64,000 nucleotides of DNA from Rhodoferax_B sp049316285. GTDB taxonomy: Bacteria; Pseudomonadota; Gammaproteobacteria; Burkholderiales; Burkholderiaceae_C. The first letter of the stretch is position 1; the number at the start of each line of letters is the position of its first letter. Positions 34,498 to 43,000 of this stretch are shown piece after piece. Under the pieces are notes generated by a model. It was given only the letters and a program-made list of their open reading frames with translations. It was not told where the DNA came from and ran no database searches. The DNA lies in contig NZ_JBMOXA010000009.1 of assembly GCF_049316285.1 (NCBI RefSeq), forward strand, positions 62,001 through 126,000, written 5' to 3'. The position numbers and the translations under genes are program-made.

Positions 34498-34875
34498 ATG
34501 ACGCTGCGTTTCCTGGACTTTGACTACAGCGAAGACGATGCCGGCAACGGCGTGTTCGATGCCTTGGCCGCCGTATGGCCGGACCAGGTCGCCACGCTGC
34601 ATGCCGAAGTCACGCGTGTCCTGACCTGGGCCTACGAACAGTTTCCCGACGGCCATGGGCCTCTAGACGAGGGCGGCGAATGGGACTACGACCTCAGCGG
34701 CACACAAGAGTCCAGCGGCATACAACTGCTGACCTTCGACGTTGAAACCCAAAGCCTCAGCATCACACCGGGCCAGCCTGGAAGATTGCGCTATACGCTG
34801 AGTCTGTCGCTCAGCGGCACGCCGGCGTTCTGCGCCGCGTTGCGCGAGCAGTTTGCGATGGACGCAGACTTCTAA
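34498..34875 (+). CDS. conserved hypothetical protein, acidic
   Basis: A 125-residue acidic cytoplasmic-looking protein beginning MTLRFLDFDYSEDDAGNGVFDALAAV. Features include WAYEQFPDGHGPLDEGGEWDYDL and a C-terminal beta-rich part ending LREQFAMDADF. No signal peptide, membrane segment or catalytic motif is recognised. It sits 15 bases after proC, so it is probably part of that transcript, and converges with a LysR gene six bases beyond its stop. Similar small proteins follow proC in some Burkholderiales, from memory; function unknown. Confidence 0.7.
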   Translation: MTLRFLDFDYSEDDAGNGVFDALAAVWPDQVATLHAEVTRVLTWAYEQFPDGHGPLDEGGEWDYDLSGTQESSGIQLLTFDVETQSLSITPGQPGRLRYTLSLSLSGTPAFCAALREQFAMDADF

Positions 34876-34881
34876 GGGCCG

Positions 34882-35799
34882 CTAAACGTCCAGTCCCTGC
34901 GGAAACAGGCTTTTGCCGCGCTGCCGCAGCAAATCGACAATGTGCGCCGCCGCTGGCGACAGATACCCCTCGCGCCGCACCGTCACCCCCAATTGGCGCC
35001 GCAGCGTGGTGTTCTTCAGCCGCACTTCTTTGAGCGTGTTGCCGCGCTGCAGCGACAGCGTGTAGCGCGACACAAAGCTCAGCAAATCGGTGCGCGCAAT
35101 CATGCGCGGCAACAAGGCGATGGAGCTGGCCTCGATCTGCACGCTGGGGTTGGCCAGACCATTTTGGGCGAACGCCATGTCCAGCCACTGGCGGCTCGGG
35201 ATGTTGCCGGCCGGTAGCGCCCACGGGTAGGCCAGCAGCGAAGCCATGGTGATGCGCGTTTGCTGAAACACCGGGTGTGTGCGACTCGCAGCCACCACCA
35301 CCACGTCTTCGATCACCGGGTAGGAAACGGTGCTGGGGTCGCCATCCACCGTCAAGCCGATGAGCAGGTCAATCTTGCCCTCGCGCAATTGCTCACGCAG
35401 CTCAAAACTCGGGCCCACCACGATGCTGATGGTGGTCTTAAGGCCGTCGGCCAAGGCCAGGCTGCAAAGCTCGGGCAACAAGTGGTCGGCCGCCACCGGG
35501 CCACTGCCAATGCGCACGTGGCCGGCGTGGCCCTGCGCAAACTCTTGCACCTGGCGCACCGCATCTTCGGCGGACTGGCGCAACGCACGTGCGCGCGCCA
35601 GCAGCACCTCGCCCACGGGCGTGAGCTTCACACCGCGCCCCACGCGTTCAAACAGCGGGCTGCCAAACGCCTCTTCGAGCCGCTGAATGCACTTGGTCAG
35701 CGCGGGCTGGCTGCGCGCCAGATGGTCGGCGGCATTACCCAAGTGGCCCATTTCGGCCGCAGTTTCAAAATAACGCAGGTCGCGCAGGTGCAGGTCCAT
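34882..35799 (-). CDS. LysR-family transcriptional regulator
   Basis: A 305-residue LysR regulator with the winged helix at LRDLRYFETAAEMGHLGNAADHLARSQPALTKCIQRLEEAFG and a periplasmic-binding-like effector domain. The ATG at 35799 places the helix at the standard distance, and a GAAGAG ribosome-binding site precedes it; the longer frame is rejected. It is divergent from the 2-hydroxyacid dehydrogenase gene with about 105 bases between, an arrangement that strongly suggests control of the four-gene cluster to its right. The likely inducer is a carboxylate handled by those enzymes. Confidence 0.9.
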   Translation of the reverse strand: MDLHLRDLRYFETAAEMGHLGNAADHLARSQPALTKCIQRLEEAFGSPLFERVGRGVKLTPVGEVLLARARALRQSAEDAVRQVQEFAQGHAGHVRIGSGPVAADHLLPELCSLALADGLKTTISIVVGPSFELREQLREGKIDLLIGLTVDGDPSTVSYPVIEDVVVVAASRTHPVFQQTRITMASLLAYPWALPAGNIPSRQWLDMAFAQNGLANPSVQIEASSIALLPRMIARTDLLSFVSRYTLSLQRGNTLKEVRLKNTTLRRQLGVTVRREGYLSPAAAHIVDLLRQRGKSLFPQGLDV

Positions 35800-35904
35800 C
35801 TCTTCACCAAAAGTAATCGTTTGATCAACATTATCGAATAGACGGAATGAATGCAAATTTCCAGAATCGTGCCCATTGAGACAACATCAACGAAACAACG
35901 CGCC

Positions 35905-36909
35905 ATGGCTTTCACCATTTTCGTCACCGCCCCCAAGCTGGCCGCCGCTGGCCTGCGCATACTGGAAGAGGCACATTGCCGGGTGCTGTTCATGCAAGAC
36001 GGCAACTGCGTTGCCGAGGTTGAGGCCACCATGGCGCGTGAACCCATAGCCGCCGTGATTTCGCGCACAGTGGAACTCTCGGCCACGGCCATCGCCTCAT
36101 GCCCCACGCTCAAGGTGATTTCCAAACACGGCGTGGGCGTGAGCAACATCGACGTGGCGGCAGCCTCGGCACGCCGCATTCCGGTCTACGTGACCCCCGG
36201 TGCCAACGCGCAATCGGTGGCTGAACTCACCCTCGGCCTGATGCTGGCCGCGGCACGCAAGATCCCCACACTTGACCGCGAGTTACACGCCGGCCGCTGG
36301 AGCCGCGCGCAAGACGGCCTGCAACTCGCCGGGCGGCGCCTGGGCCTGGTGGGCTTTGGCCAGGTGGGCCAGCGTGTGGCGCAGGTGGCGCAAGTGCTGG
36401 GCATGGAGGTGCATGCGTTTGATCCCGCACTGAACTCAACATTAAGTGGTACGAGTCCCGTGCCGGGCGTGATCTTGCATCGCACGCTGGACGCTTTGCT
36501 GCCTCTCAGCGACGTGCTGAGCCTGCACGTGCCGCTCAACAGCCACACCCGCAACCTGCTGAATGCCCAACGCCTGGCGCTACTGCCACACGGCGCGGTG
36601 CTGGTGAACACCGCCCGTGGCGAAGTGGTGGACGAACCCGCCCTGGTGGCCGCCTTGCGCTCGGGTGCGCTGTTCGCCGCCGGGCTGGACACCATGGCCG
36701 TGGAGCCGTTGCCCGCAGACAGCCCATTGGCGGCGCTGCCCAACGTCGTGCTGACCCCCCATGTCGGCGGCTCCACCGCCGCTGCCCTAGACAACATGGC
36801 CGCAGGCGCCGCACACAACGTGCTCGGCTTCTTGCGTGCTCAAGTCCCGCAGGTCTCGGCCTGCGTCAACCCCAGCGTCTTCGAACCTGTTCAAGGAATG
36901 ACCGCATGA
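35905..36909 (+). CDS. D-isomer-specific 2-hydroxyacid dehydrogenase family protein
   Basis: A 334-residue NAD(P)-dependent dehydrogenase. The nucleotide motif LGLVGFGQVGQRVAQVAQ is near residue 147, the catalytic arginine is in VNTARGEVVDE, and the catalytic histidine is in VVLTPHVGGSTAAA. Substrate specificity (phosphoglycerate, glyoxylate, sulfolactate and others) cannot be read from the sequence. It is the first gene of a cluster with an RraA-type aldolase (ATGA-like overlap), a Bug binding protein and a second, unrelated 2-hydroxyacid dehydrogenase. The ATG at 35905 is preferred over one 18 codons earlier because the family N-terminus starts there. Confidence 0.88.
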   Translation: MAFTIFVTAPKLAAAGLRILEEAHCRVLFMQDGNCVAEVEATMAREPIAAVISRTVELSATAIASCPTLKVISKHGVGVSNIDVAAASARRIPVYVTPGANAQSVAELTLGLMLAAARKIPTLDRELHAGRWSRAQDGLQLAGRRLGLVGFGQVGQRVAQVAQVLGMEVHAFDPALNSTLSGTSPVPGVILHRTLDALLPLSDVLSLHVPLNSHTRNLLNAQRLALLPHGAVLVNTARGEVVDEPALVAALRSGALFAAGLDTMAVEPLPADSPLAALPNVVLTPHVGGSTAAALDNMAAGAAHNVLGFLRAQVPQVSACVNPSVFEPVQGMTA

Positions 36910-37598
36910 ATACCGCAAAATCCTGGCCCCCGGGCTACCGCATCCACCCCCGCGCGGAAGGCCCGGCCGCCGAGATCGTGGCCGCTTTCAAAGAAATGCC
37001 CGTGGCCGCGATTGGCGATTCGATGAGCCGCAACGTCGGCACCGTGGGCCTGCGCCAGTACCACGCGCGGCTCGACAGCGTGCTGTGCGGCCCCGCCGTG
37101 ACGGTGCGTGTGCGCCCCGGCGACAACCTGATGATCCACAAGGCGCTGATGATGGTGCAGCCCGGCGACGTGTTGGTGATCGACGGCGGCGGCGACGTGT
37201 CGCAAGCCCTGGTCGGCGGGCTGATGCGCACCACGTGTCTGTTCAAGAAGCTGGGCGGCCTGGTGATAGACGGCGCCATCCGCGACCTGACCGAATGGGC
37301 CGAAGATGGCATGCCGATCTTCGCCAAGGGCCACACCCACCGTGGCCCGAGCAAAGATGGCCCGGGCGAAGTCAACGTGCCGGTGTCGTGCGCCGGCCTG
37401 GTGGTGATGCCGGGCGACCTGGTGGTGGGCGATGCCGATGGTGTGATCGCCGTGCCCGCCGCCGAGGCCGCCGACGTGCTGCTCAAGACCCGCGCGCACC
37501 TGGCCAAGGAAGCCAAGATTCGCGAGACCAACCGCACCGGCACCGCCGACCCCGAACGTTTTGATGCCGTACTGCGCGAGAAGGGGCTGCCCATCTAA
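36906..37598 (+). CDS. RraA/HMG-aldolase-family protein
   Basis: A 230-residue protein of the RraA-like family (dimethylmenaquinone methyltransferase-like in older naming). The fold motifs AIGDSMSRN, GPAVTVRVRPGDNLMIHKAL, VLVIDGGGD and VIDGAIRDL are present; the Gly-rich loop plus the Arg-Asp pair form the metal/pyruvate site of 4-hydroxy-4-methyl-2-oxoglutarate/4-carboxy-4-hydroxy-2-oxoadipate aldolases. A class II pyruvate aldolase or oxaloacetate-type decarboxylase is therefore likely, not an RNase E inhibitor. It overlaps the upstream dehydrogenase gene by four bases, which may feed it a 2-oxoacid. Confidence 0.85.
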   Translation: MNTAKSWPPGYRIHPRAEGPAAEIVAAFKEMPVAAIGDSMSRNVGTVGLRQYHARLDSVLCGPAVTVRVRPGDNLMIHKALMMVQPGDVLVIDGGGDVSQALVGGLMRTTCLFKKLGGLVIDGAIRDLTEWAEDGMPIFAKGHTHRGPSKDGPGEVNVPVSCAGLVVMPGDLVVGDADGVIAVPAAEAADVLLKTRAHLAKEAKIRETNRTGTADPERFDAVLREKGLPI

Positions 37599-37656
37599 CG
37601 CTGCCCCTTCAACCCAAACGCCCCCGCCACACAACAAAAAATCCAGGAGACATTCC

Positions 37657-38646
37657 ATGCAACGCCGCCACTTTCTACAAGCCACCGCCACCACCTTGGC
37701 CACAGGCTTGGCCACCAGCGCCAGTTGGGCCCAAGGCCCGTCCGGCGCCTGGCCCGACAAACCGATTCGCCTGATCGTCCCCTTCCCACCCGGTGGCGGT
37801 ACCGACACCACCTCGCGCCTGGTAGCGGAAAAGTTCACCACGCTGAACCAGTGGATCGTGATCGTGGATAACCGCCCCGGCGCGGCCGGCAACATTGGGC
37901 TGGACGCGGTGGCCAAGGCCGCACCCGATGGCTACACCATCGGCATGGGGCAAGCGTCCAATCTGGCCATCAACCCGGCGCTTTACACCAAGATGCCGTT
38001 TGACCCGCTGAAGGACTTCAGCCCCATCGTGCAGATTGCCGAACAACCGGTGGTGCTGGTGGTGCGGCAGGACTCGCCGTTTCGCACGCTGGCCGACTTC
38101 ATCAAGGCGGCCAAGGCCAAACCCGGCGAATTCAGCGTCGGCCAAGCCGGCAGCGGCACCGTGGGCCACCTGGCGGGCGAGATGTTGGCTCGGCGCGCCG
38201 GCATTCAAGCGCTGCAGGTGCCCTACAAAGGCGCGGGGCCGGCGATGAACGACTTGCTCGGCGGGCAGATTCCGCTGTACTTTGGCAACAGCGTGTCGGT
38301 GATGTCGCCGCTCAGTGCCGGCAAGATCCGCGCGCTGGCCATCACCTCGGCCAAACGCCTGCCGGCCATGGCCGATGTGCCCACGGTGGCCGAGCAAGGC
38401 TACCCCGGCTTTGACGCCACCACCTGGCTCGGGCTGGTCGGCCCGGCGGGCATGCCCACACCCGTGGTCAACCGCATCAACAAGGAAGTGGTGGCCATGC
38501 TGGGGCGCAAAGACGTGCAAGACAAACTGGCGTTTGAGGGCAGCGTGTCGGTCACCGGCACACCGCAACAGTTTGCCGCCTTCATTCGCGCCGAGCACGC
38601 CAAGTGGGGCGGCCTGATCCGCGAAGCCAATATCAAACTCGATTGA
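37657..38646 (+). CDS. Bug-family tripartite tricarboxylate transporter solute-binding protein
   Basis: A 329-residue exported protein. The N-terminus MQRRHFLQATATTLATG carries a twin arginine followed by a hydrophobic stretch, and cleavage is expected after SWA. The Bug signature is clear: WPDKPIRLIVPFPPGGGTDTTSRLVAEK, VVDNRPGAAGNIGLDAVAKAAPDGYT and the C-terminal GxPxxFAAFIRAE-type end. Bug proteins bind carboxylates such as citrate, succinate, terephthalate or amino acids. No TctA/TctB membrane genes are adjacent, as is common in Burkholderiales. Start chosen for the AGGAGA site eight bases upstream. Confidence 0.92.
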   Translation: MQRRHFLQATATTLATGLATSASWAQGPSGAWPDKPIRLIVPFPPGGGTDTTSRLVAEKFTTLNQWIVIVDNRPGAAGNIGLDAVAKAAPDGYTIGMGQASNLAINPALYTKMPFDPLKDFSPIVQIAEQPVVLVVRQDSPFRTLADFIKAAKAKPGEFSVGQAGSGTVGHLAGEMLARRAGIQALQVPYKGAGPAMNDLLGGQIPLYFGNSVSVMSPLSAGKIRALAITSAKRLPAMADVPTVAEQGYPGFDATTWLGLVGPAGMPTPVVNRINKEVVAMLGRKDVQDKLAFEGSVSVTGTPQQFAAFIRAEHAKWGGLIREANIKLD

Positions 38647-38659
38647 TTGCTGCACCCCC

Positions 38660-39703
38660 ATGGACACCACCCTGCTGCCTTATGACGAACTGGTGCAAAC
38701 CGTCACCAATATTTTTTCTGCCCACCTGCCCGGCGACGATGCACGCCAGGTCGCGCAGTGCCTGGTAGAGGCCGACGCACGCGGCGTGGCCTCGCACGGC
38801 ATAGGCCGCATTCCGGTCTACACCCAGCGCCTGCGCTTGGGCTTGGTGAATCCCAAACCCCAATTGAAGGTGTTGGACGCTGGCAATGGTTTTGGCGCCA
38901 CCGCGCATGTCGATGGCGACAACGGCATGGGCTACGTGGTGGCTCACAAGGCGATGGCCGAGGCCATCACACGTGCGCAGCAACACGGCATCAGCCTGGT
39001 GCTGGCCTCGCGCAGCAACCATTTCGGCATGTCGGCCAGCTACGTTCAGCAGGCGCTGGACGCGGGCCTGGGCGCGTTTGTGTTCACCAACGCACCGCCG
39101 CTGATGCCGGTCTGGGGCGGGCGCACGCCGTTCCTGGGCACCAGCCCATTTGCGTTCGGCGCCCCGGGCGCTACACCGCTGCTGCTCGACATGGCGACCT
39201 CGGTGGTGGCCTTCGGCAAGATCCGCCGCGCCGCGCGCCTGGGTGAAGCCATTCCGGCCGATTGGGCACTGGATGCACAAGGCCGCGCCACTACCGACCC
39301 ACACGCCGCCATCGACGGCGTGGTGTTGCCCATGGGCGGCCCCAAGGGCTCGGGCCTGGGGCTGATGATGGAGTTGCTGGCAGGCGTGATGTCGGGCGCG
39401 GCGTTCGGCGGCGAGGTGCGCAACCAGAATGCCGACTTCAGTGCACCACAGAACGTGGGGCACGCGTTCATCGCGTTCAAGCCGGATGCGTTTTTATCGC
39501 CCACCGACTACCAGGCACGTGCAGCGCAACTGGTGGAACGCGCCAAGGCCTGCACACCGGCCCAGGGCTTCAGCAGCATCCACATGCCCGGCGAACGCGA
39601 GGCCGCCATGGCCACACAGGCGCGCCGCGAGGGCCTTCACGTGTCAGCACAAGACCTGGCGATGTTGCAGCACGAGCAAGCGCTGGGGTTGACTCCCGCT
39701 TAA
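38660..39703 (+). CDS. malate/L-lactate (Ldh2) family dehydrogenase
   Basis: A 347-residue member of the Ldh2/MDG2 oxidoreductase family, which has a fold unrelated to classical malate dehydrogenases. Typical features: GVASHGIGRIPVYTQRL, VDGDNGMGYVVAHKAM, SNHFGMSASYVQQAL and PMGGPKGSGLGLMMELLAGVMSG. Members oxidise malate, ureidoglycolate, 2,3-diketogulonate or (R)-sulfolactate. Together with the D-isomer-type dehydrogenase at the head of the cluster it could allow use of both enantiomers of one 2-hydroxyacid. The stop overlaps the end of the convergent VOC gene by three bases. Confidence 0.88.
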   Translation: MDTTLLPYDELVQTVTNIFSAHLPGDDARQVAQCLVEADARGVASHGIGRIPVYTQRLRLGLVNPKPQLKVLDAGNGFGATAHVDGDNGMGYVVAHKAMAEAITRAQQHGISLVLASRSNHFGMSASYVQQALDAGLGAFVFTNAPPLMPVWGGRTPFLGTSPFAFGAPGATPLLLDMATSVVAFGKIRRAARLGEAIPADWALDAQGRATTDPHAAIDGVVLPMGGPKGSGLGLMMELLAGVMSGAAFGGEVRNQNADFSAPQNVGHAFIAFKPDAFLSPTDYQARAAQLVERAKACTPAQGFSSIHMPGEREAAMATQARREGLHVSAQDLAMLQHEQALGLTPA

Positions 39704-40071
39704 GCCTCGGGCGCGTGGCACACGGCTTCGATGTTGTGCCCATCGGGCCCGATGACAAACGCGCCGTAATAGTTTGCGTGGTAGTGCTCGCGGATACCCG
39801 GCGGGCCGTTGTCCTTGGCACCTGCCGCCATGGCCGCCGCATAAAACTGGCGCACCTGTTCGCGGTTTTCCGCGGCAAAGGCCAGGTGCATGGGCTTTTG
39901 CACTTCCGGCCCCTGGCCAAACCAGAACTGCGGGCTACGTTCACGGCCATAACCGGCCCAGCCTTGCACCTCCATCATCAAGCTGATGTTGAGCGGCTTG
40001 AGGGCAGCGTCAAAAAAGGTTTTGCTTTTGTCGTAGTCGCTGACGGCAATGCCGATGTGGTCCAGGATCAT
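39700..40071 (-). CDS. VOC-family (glyoxalase/bleomycin resistance) protein
   Basis: A 123-residue single-module pair of beta-alpha-beta-beta-beta units. The opening MILDHIGIAVSDYDKSKTFF has the first metal-ligand histidine at residue 5; HLAFAAENREQVRQFY and the closing DGHNIEAVCH supply a second histidine and a glutamate. The pattern fits the lactoylglutathione-lyase-like group, but substrates of such small VOC proteins cannot be read from sequence. It converges with the Ldh2 gene and has no other partner; the 112 bases upstream to ubiA hold nothing recognisable. Confidence 0.82.
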   Translation of the reverse strand: MILDHIGIAVSDYDKSKTFFDAALKPLNISLMMEVQGWAGYGRERSPQFWFGQGPEVQKPMHLAFAAENREQVRQFYAAAMAAGAKDNGPPGIREHYHANYYGAFVIGPDGHNIEAVCHAPEA

Positions 40072-40183
40072 CTCGAAACTCCTTGTTGAAAAGTTGTAGC
40101 GAGCGCCATTAGACGCCTATGACATGACCGTTTTTGTCAGTAGGCCAACACCGGCTTGATCAACGCCTTGCATGGCCTGGCCA

Positions 40184-41122
40184 TCACCGCGCGACGGCAT
40201 AACCTCCGGCCACACCAACAAACACCGCAAAGCCCAGCCAGTGGTTGAGGCGGAAGGCCTTGAAGCATCCTTCGCGTGTGCGCTCGCGGATCAGCGTCCA
40301 GTGCCACACGGCTTGTACGGCCGCGGCCAGCAAGCCAGCGTAAAAGACCCAACCCAAGTGCCTGTCGGCCAGCATCCAGGCCCAGATCAGCAGGTAGATG
40401 GCGTAGCTCAGCATGATCACCGGAACGTCCAAACGGCCCAGTGTGATGGCCGAGGTTTTCATGCCGATCTTCAGATCGTCGTCGCGGTCAACCATGGCGT
40501 ATTCGGTGTCGTAGGCCAGCACCCAGAACAGGTTGCCCAGCAGCAGCACCCAGGCCAGTGGCGGCACGCTGGCCCACCAGCTGTGCAGCGAAAAGCCACT
40601 CCAGCCCGCAGCGCTGAACACCTGCCATGCGGGGCCACCATGGGTGGCGGCAAACGCCATCGGAATGCCAAAGCTGAACGCCACGCCCAGCACCGCCTGC
40701 GGCATCGAAACGTAGCGTTTGGCGTACGGGTACACCAGCGACACCGCGAGTGCCGCAAACGACCACACCACGGTAGCGGCATTGGTGGTGAGCACCAGCG
40801 CAAACGCCACCAGGGCCAGCAGCGCGCCAAACCACAGGGCGTCGCGCACCGACATACGCCCGCTGGTGATGGGGCGCTGCGCCGTGCGTTTGACATGGCG
40901 GTCGAAGTCGCGGTCGGCCACGTCGTTGACACAGCAGCCAGCGCTGCGCATGAGGATGGTGCCCAGCACAAACACCAGGATCAGGTGCCAGCCGGGGAAG
41001 CCGTCGGCCGCCACCCACAGCGCGGACAACGAGGGCCACAGCAGCAGCAGCCAGCCGGCCGGCCGGTCCCAACGGATCAGTTGAAGGTAAAGCTGGAACT
41101 TGGAGGGCGCAGAATTCATCAT
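40184..41122 (-). CDS. ubiA: 4-hydroxybenzoate polyprenyltransferase
   Basis: A 312-residue membrane prenyltransferase with about eight helices. The first aspartate motif is NDVADRDFDRHVKRTAQRPITSG and the second is DRDDDLKIGMKTSAI, both needed for binding the magnesium-polyprenyl diphosphate. It attaches the isoprenoid tail to 4-hydroxybenzoate in ubiquinone synthesis. Two adjacent ATG codons (41122 and 41119) are possible starts; neither has a clear ribosome-binding site, and a repeat-like segment lies immediately upstream. Confidence 0.93.
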   Translation of the reverse strand: MMNSAPSKFQLYLQLIRWDRPAGWLLLLWPSLSALWVAADGFPGWHLILVFVLGTILMRSAGCCVNDVADRDFDRHVKRTAQRPITSGRMSVRDALWFGALLALVAFALVLTTNAATVVWSFAALAVSLVYPYAKRYVSMPQAVLGVAFSFGIPMAFAATHGGPAWQVFSAAGWSGFSLHSWWASVPPLAWVLLLGNLFWVLAYDTEYAMVDRDDDLKIGMKTSAITLGRLDVPVIMLSYAIYLLIWAWMLADRHLGWVFYAGLLAAAVQAVWHWTLIRERTREGCFKAFRLNHWLGFAVFVGVAGGYAVAR

Positions 41123-41179
41123 CAAAAAAGCTTGCAGCACTTGTTGAACAAGCGATGTAAGCTATGGATTCAGTAGCAT
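41121..41179. repeat. repeat-like segment upstream of ubiA
   Basis: AAAAAAGCTTGCAGCACTTG, then AACAAGCGATGTAAGC, then GCTATGGATTCAGTAGC, which folds as GCTA/TAGC. The layout resembles other short intergenic repeats in this window, more weakly than the copies at 6541 and 59577. Confidence 0.35.
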
Positions 41180-41185
41180 AACAGG

Positions 41186-41209
41186 AAAAACCCGGGGCGC
41201 TTGCCCCGG
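41186..41209 (-). terminator. rho-independent terminator of the chemoreceptor gene
   Basis: On the minus strand CCGGGGC / GCCCCGG forms a 7-base stem with a 4-base loop followed by GTTTTTCC, beginning seven bases past the chemoreceptor stop codon. Confidence 0.85.
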
Positions 41210-41215
41210 ACGGCA

Positions 41216-42823
41216 TCACGCCATTTTCAACCGTTTTGCTGCGCTCGCGGCTGGGGCCGCCAATCCGGGGGCCGCTGCCGTTACACGCGCCTGCTGCACA
41301 TGGCCCAGCTTGAACACACTCACCGCCGACGACAAACCCTCGGCCTGGTTGCTCAGCAAGCGTGCCGCCGCCACCGACTCTTCGACCAGAGCGGCGTTTT
41401 GCTGCGTGGCGTGGTCCATCTGCGTGATCGACTCGTTGACCTGCGCAATGCCCGTGCCCTGCTCGCTGCTGGCGGCGCTGATCTCGCCCACCATCTCGGT
41501 CACGCGTTTCACGCTGCTGACCACTTCGCGCATGGTCACGCCGGCCTGCTCCACCAGCGCCGTGCCCGAACCCACCTTGGCCACCGAGTCGTCGATCAGG
41601 CCCTTGATCTCCTTGGCCGCACCGGCCGAGCGTTGCGCCAGGCTGCGCACTTCGCTGGCGACCACCGCAAAGCCCCGACCTTGTTCACCGGCGCGCGCGG
41701 CTTCCACGGCGGCGTTTAACGCCAGGATATTGGTCTGGAAAGCAATGCCGTCGATCACGCTGATGATGTCGACAATCTTGCGCGACGAGGCGTTGATCGA
41801 ACCCATGGTGTCGACCACCTGGTCGACCACGGCGCCGCCGCGCACCGCCACATCGGAGGCCGACTGCGCCAGGCGATTCACCTGCTGCGCGTTCTGCGCG
41901 TTTTGCTGCACGGTGGAGGTCAGCTCTTCCATGGCACTGGCGGTGTATTGCAGCGCGCTGGCCTGGGTTTCGGTGCGGTTGGCGAGGTCGTGGTTGCCGG
42001 AGGCGATTTCGGCCGAGGCTGTGGTGATGGTGTCGGTGCTTTGGCGCACCTGGGCCACCATGTCGGCCAGGTTGTCACGCATGCTCTGGATGGCAAACAG
42101 CAGGCTGCTGCGGTCTTGCGGCTGGGTCTTGACCTGCACGGTGAGGTCGCCAGCGGCAATCTGCGTCACGATGTCGGCCGCGTATTGCGGGTCACCGCCG
42201 AGTTGCTTGACCACGGCGCGCAGCATGCTCCAGGCCATGGCGGCGATGACCAGCATCAACACCCCACCAATCACCAGCAGGATGACGGTGTTGCGCCAGA
42301 AAGCCTGGTCGATGTCGTCCATGTAGTCGCCAAAACCGATGATCCAGTCCCACGGGCCGAACTTGATGATGGCGTAGAGCTTGTCGACCTCTTCCTTGGC
42401 GCCCGGGCGTGTGCCCTTGGCGATGACGGTACCGATGAGCTTGCCTTCGAGTGCGGCGCGGTAGCGCACACCGGCTTCCTTGCCGCCCTTGGCGTCGACG
42501 ATGCCCACGCGTTTGGGGTTGGGGTGCACCAGGTTCACGTCGTCGCTGAAGCCGCGCACAAAGAAGTATTGGTCTTCCTTGACGAAGCTGCCAATGATGC
42601 GTTTGCCTTCTTTCTGTGCGTCTTCACGCGACAGCTTGCCGCTTTGCTCTTGCGCGTACAGCGTCTCCAGCGCCGAGTGCGCCAGGATCACCAGCTTGGA
42701 CAACTGCGCCGTGCGCTCCTGCTCCATAGACTTGCGCAGCGTGGTCAAGGAGACGGCGGCAAGCACCGCCATGCTCAACAAGGCCACGCTACACAGCAAC
42801 ACGATGCGGGTCTGTAATTTCAT
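41216..42823 (-). CDS. methyl-accepting chemotaxis protein with Cache sensor
   Basis: A 535-residue chemoreceptor. Residues 7-29 are the first membrane segment, the periplasmic part to about residue 185 is a single Cache domain (DQYFFVRGFSDDVNLVHPNPKRVG), the second membrane segment is near 190-215, a HAMP linker follows, and the signalling tip is FQTNILALNAAVEAARAGEQGRGFAVVASEVRSLAQRSA. The carboxyl end has no CheR/CheB tether pentapeptide. Ligand unknown; such Cache domains often sense small organic acids. The ATG at 42823 is chosen because the preceding residues of the longer frame have no receptor features and would run into the upstream terminator. Flanked by good terminators, so monocistronic. 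Confidence 0.92.
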   Translation of the reverse strand: MKLQTRIVLLCSVALLSMAVLAAVSLTTLRKSMEQERTAQLSKLVILAHSALETLYAQEQSGKLSREDAQKEGKRIIGSFVKEDQYFFVRGFSDDVNLVHPNPKRVGIVDAKGGKEAGVRYRAALEGKLIGTVIAKGTRPGAKEEVDKLYAIIKFGPWDWIIGFGDYMDDIDQAFWRNTVILLVIGGVLMLVIAAMAWSMLRAVVKQLGGDPQYAADIVTQIAAGDLTVQVKTQPQDRSSLLFAIQSMRDNLADMVAQVRQSTDTITTASAEIASGNHDLANRTETQASALQYTASAMEELTSTVQQNAQNAQQVNRLAQSASDVAVRGGAVVDQVVDTMGSINASSRKIVDIISVIDGIAFQTNILALNAAVEAARAGEQGRGFAVVASEVRSLAQRSAGAAKEIKGLIDDSVAKVGSGTALVEQAGVTMREVVSSVKRVTEMVGEISAASSEQGTGIAQVNESITQMDHATQQNAALVEESVAAARLLSNQAEGLSSAVSVFKLGHVQQARVTAAAPGLAAPAASAAKRLKMA

Positions 42824-42876
42824 GCAAGAGTCTTTCTGGTGCTGGTGAACGGGGAAAAGCGGCGGAAAAGCAGAGG

Positions 42877-42918
42877 AAAGAAAAAGGGCGAAACGCAGCC
42901 AAGTGCTGCGTTTCGCCC
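42877..42918 (-). terminator. rho-independent terminator of the oxyR-DyP unit
   Basis: GGGCGAAACGCAG / CTGCGTTTCGCCC forms a perfect 13-base stem with a 7-base loop, followed on the minus strand by CTTTTTCTTTCC. It lies about 80 bases past the peroxidase stop. Confidence 0.92.
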
Positions 42919-42970
42919 AGAGAACAATCTTTGAAGAAGCAACTGCCTGTCTTGTTATCGGCAGCTTCGT

Positions 42971-42998
42971 CAAAAGCTATAGATTAAATAGCAAAAAA
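42971..42998. repeat. short AT-rich hairpin just after the DyP gene
   Basis: GCTAT (42976-42980) and ATAGC (42988-42992) flank AGATTAA and are followed by a run of A. The hairpin resembles the end of the element before ubiA and may be a decayed copy. Confidence 0.3.
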
Positions 42999-43000
42999 AT

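Noticed and set aside
36906..37598. Regulator of RNase E activity (RraA) or menaquinone methyltransferase.
   Set aside because: The Arg-Asp metal/pyruvate motif and the catabolic neighbours fit the aldolase branch of this fold; the methyltransferase name is a historical misannotation.
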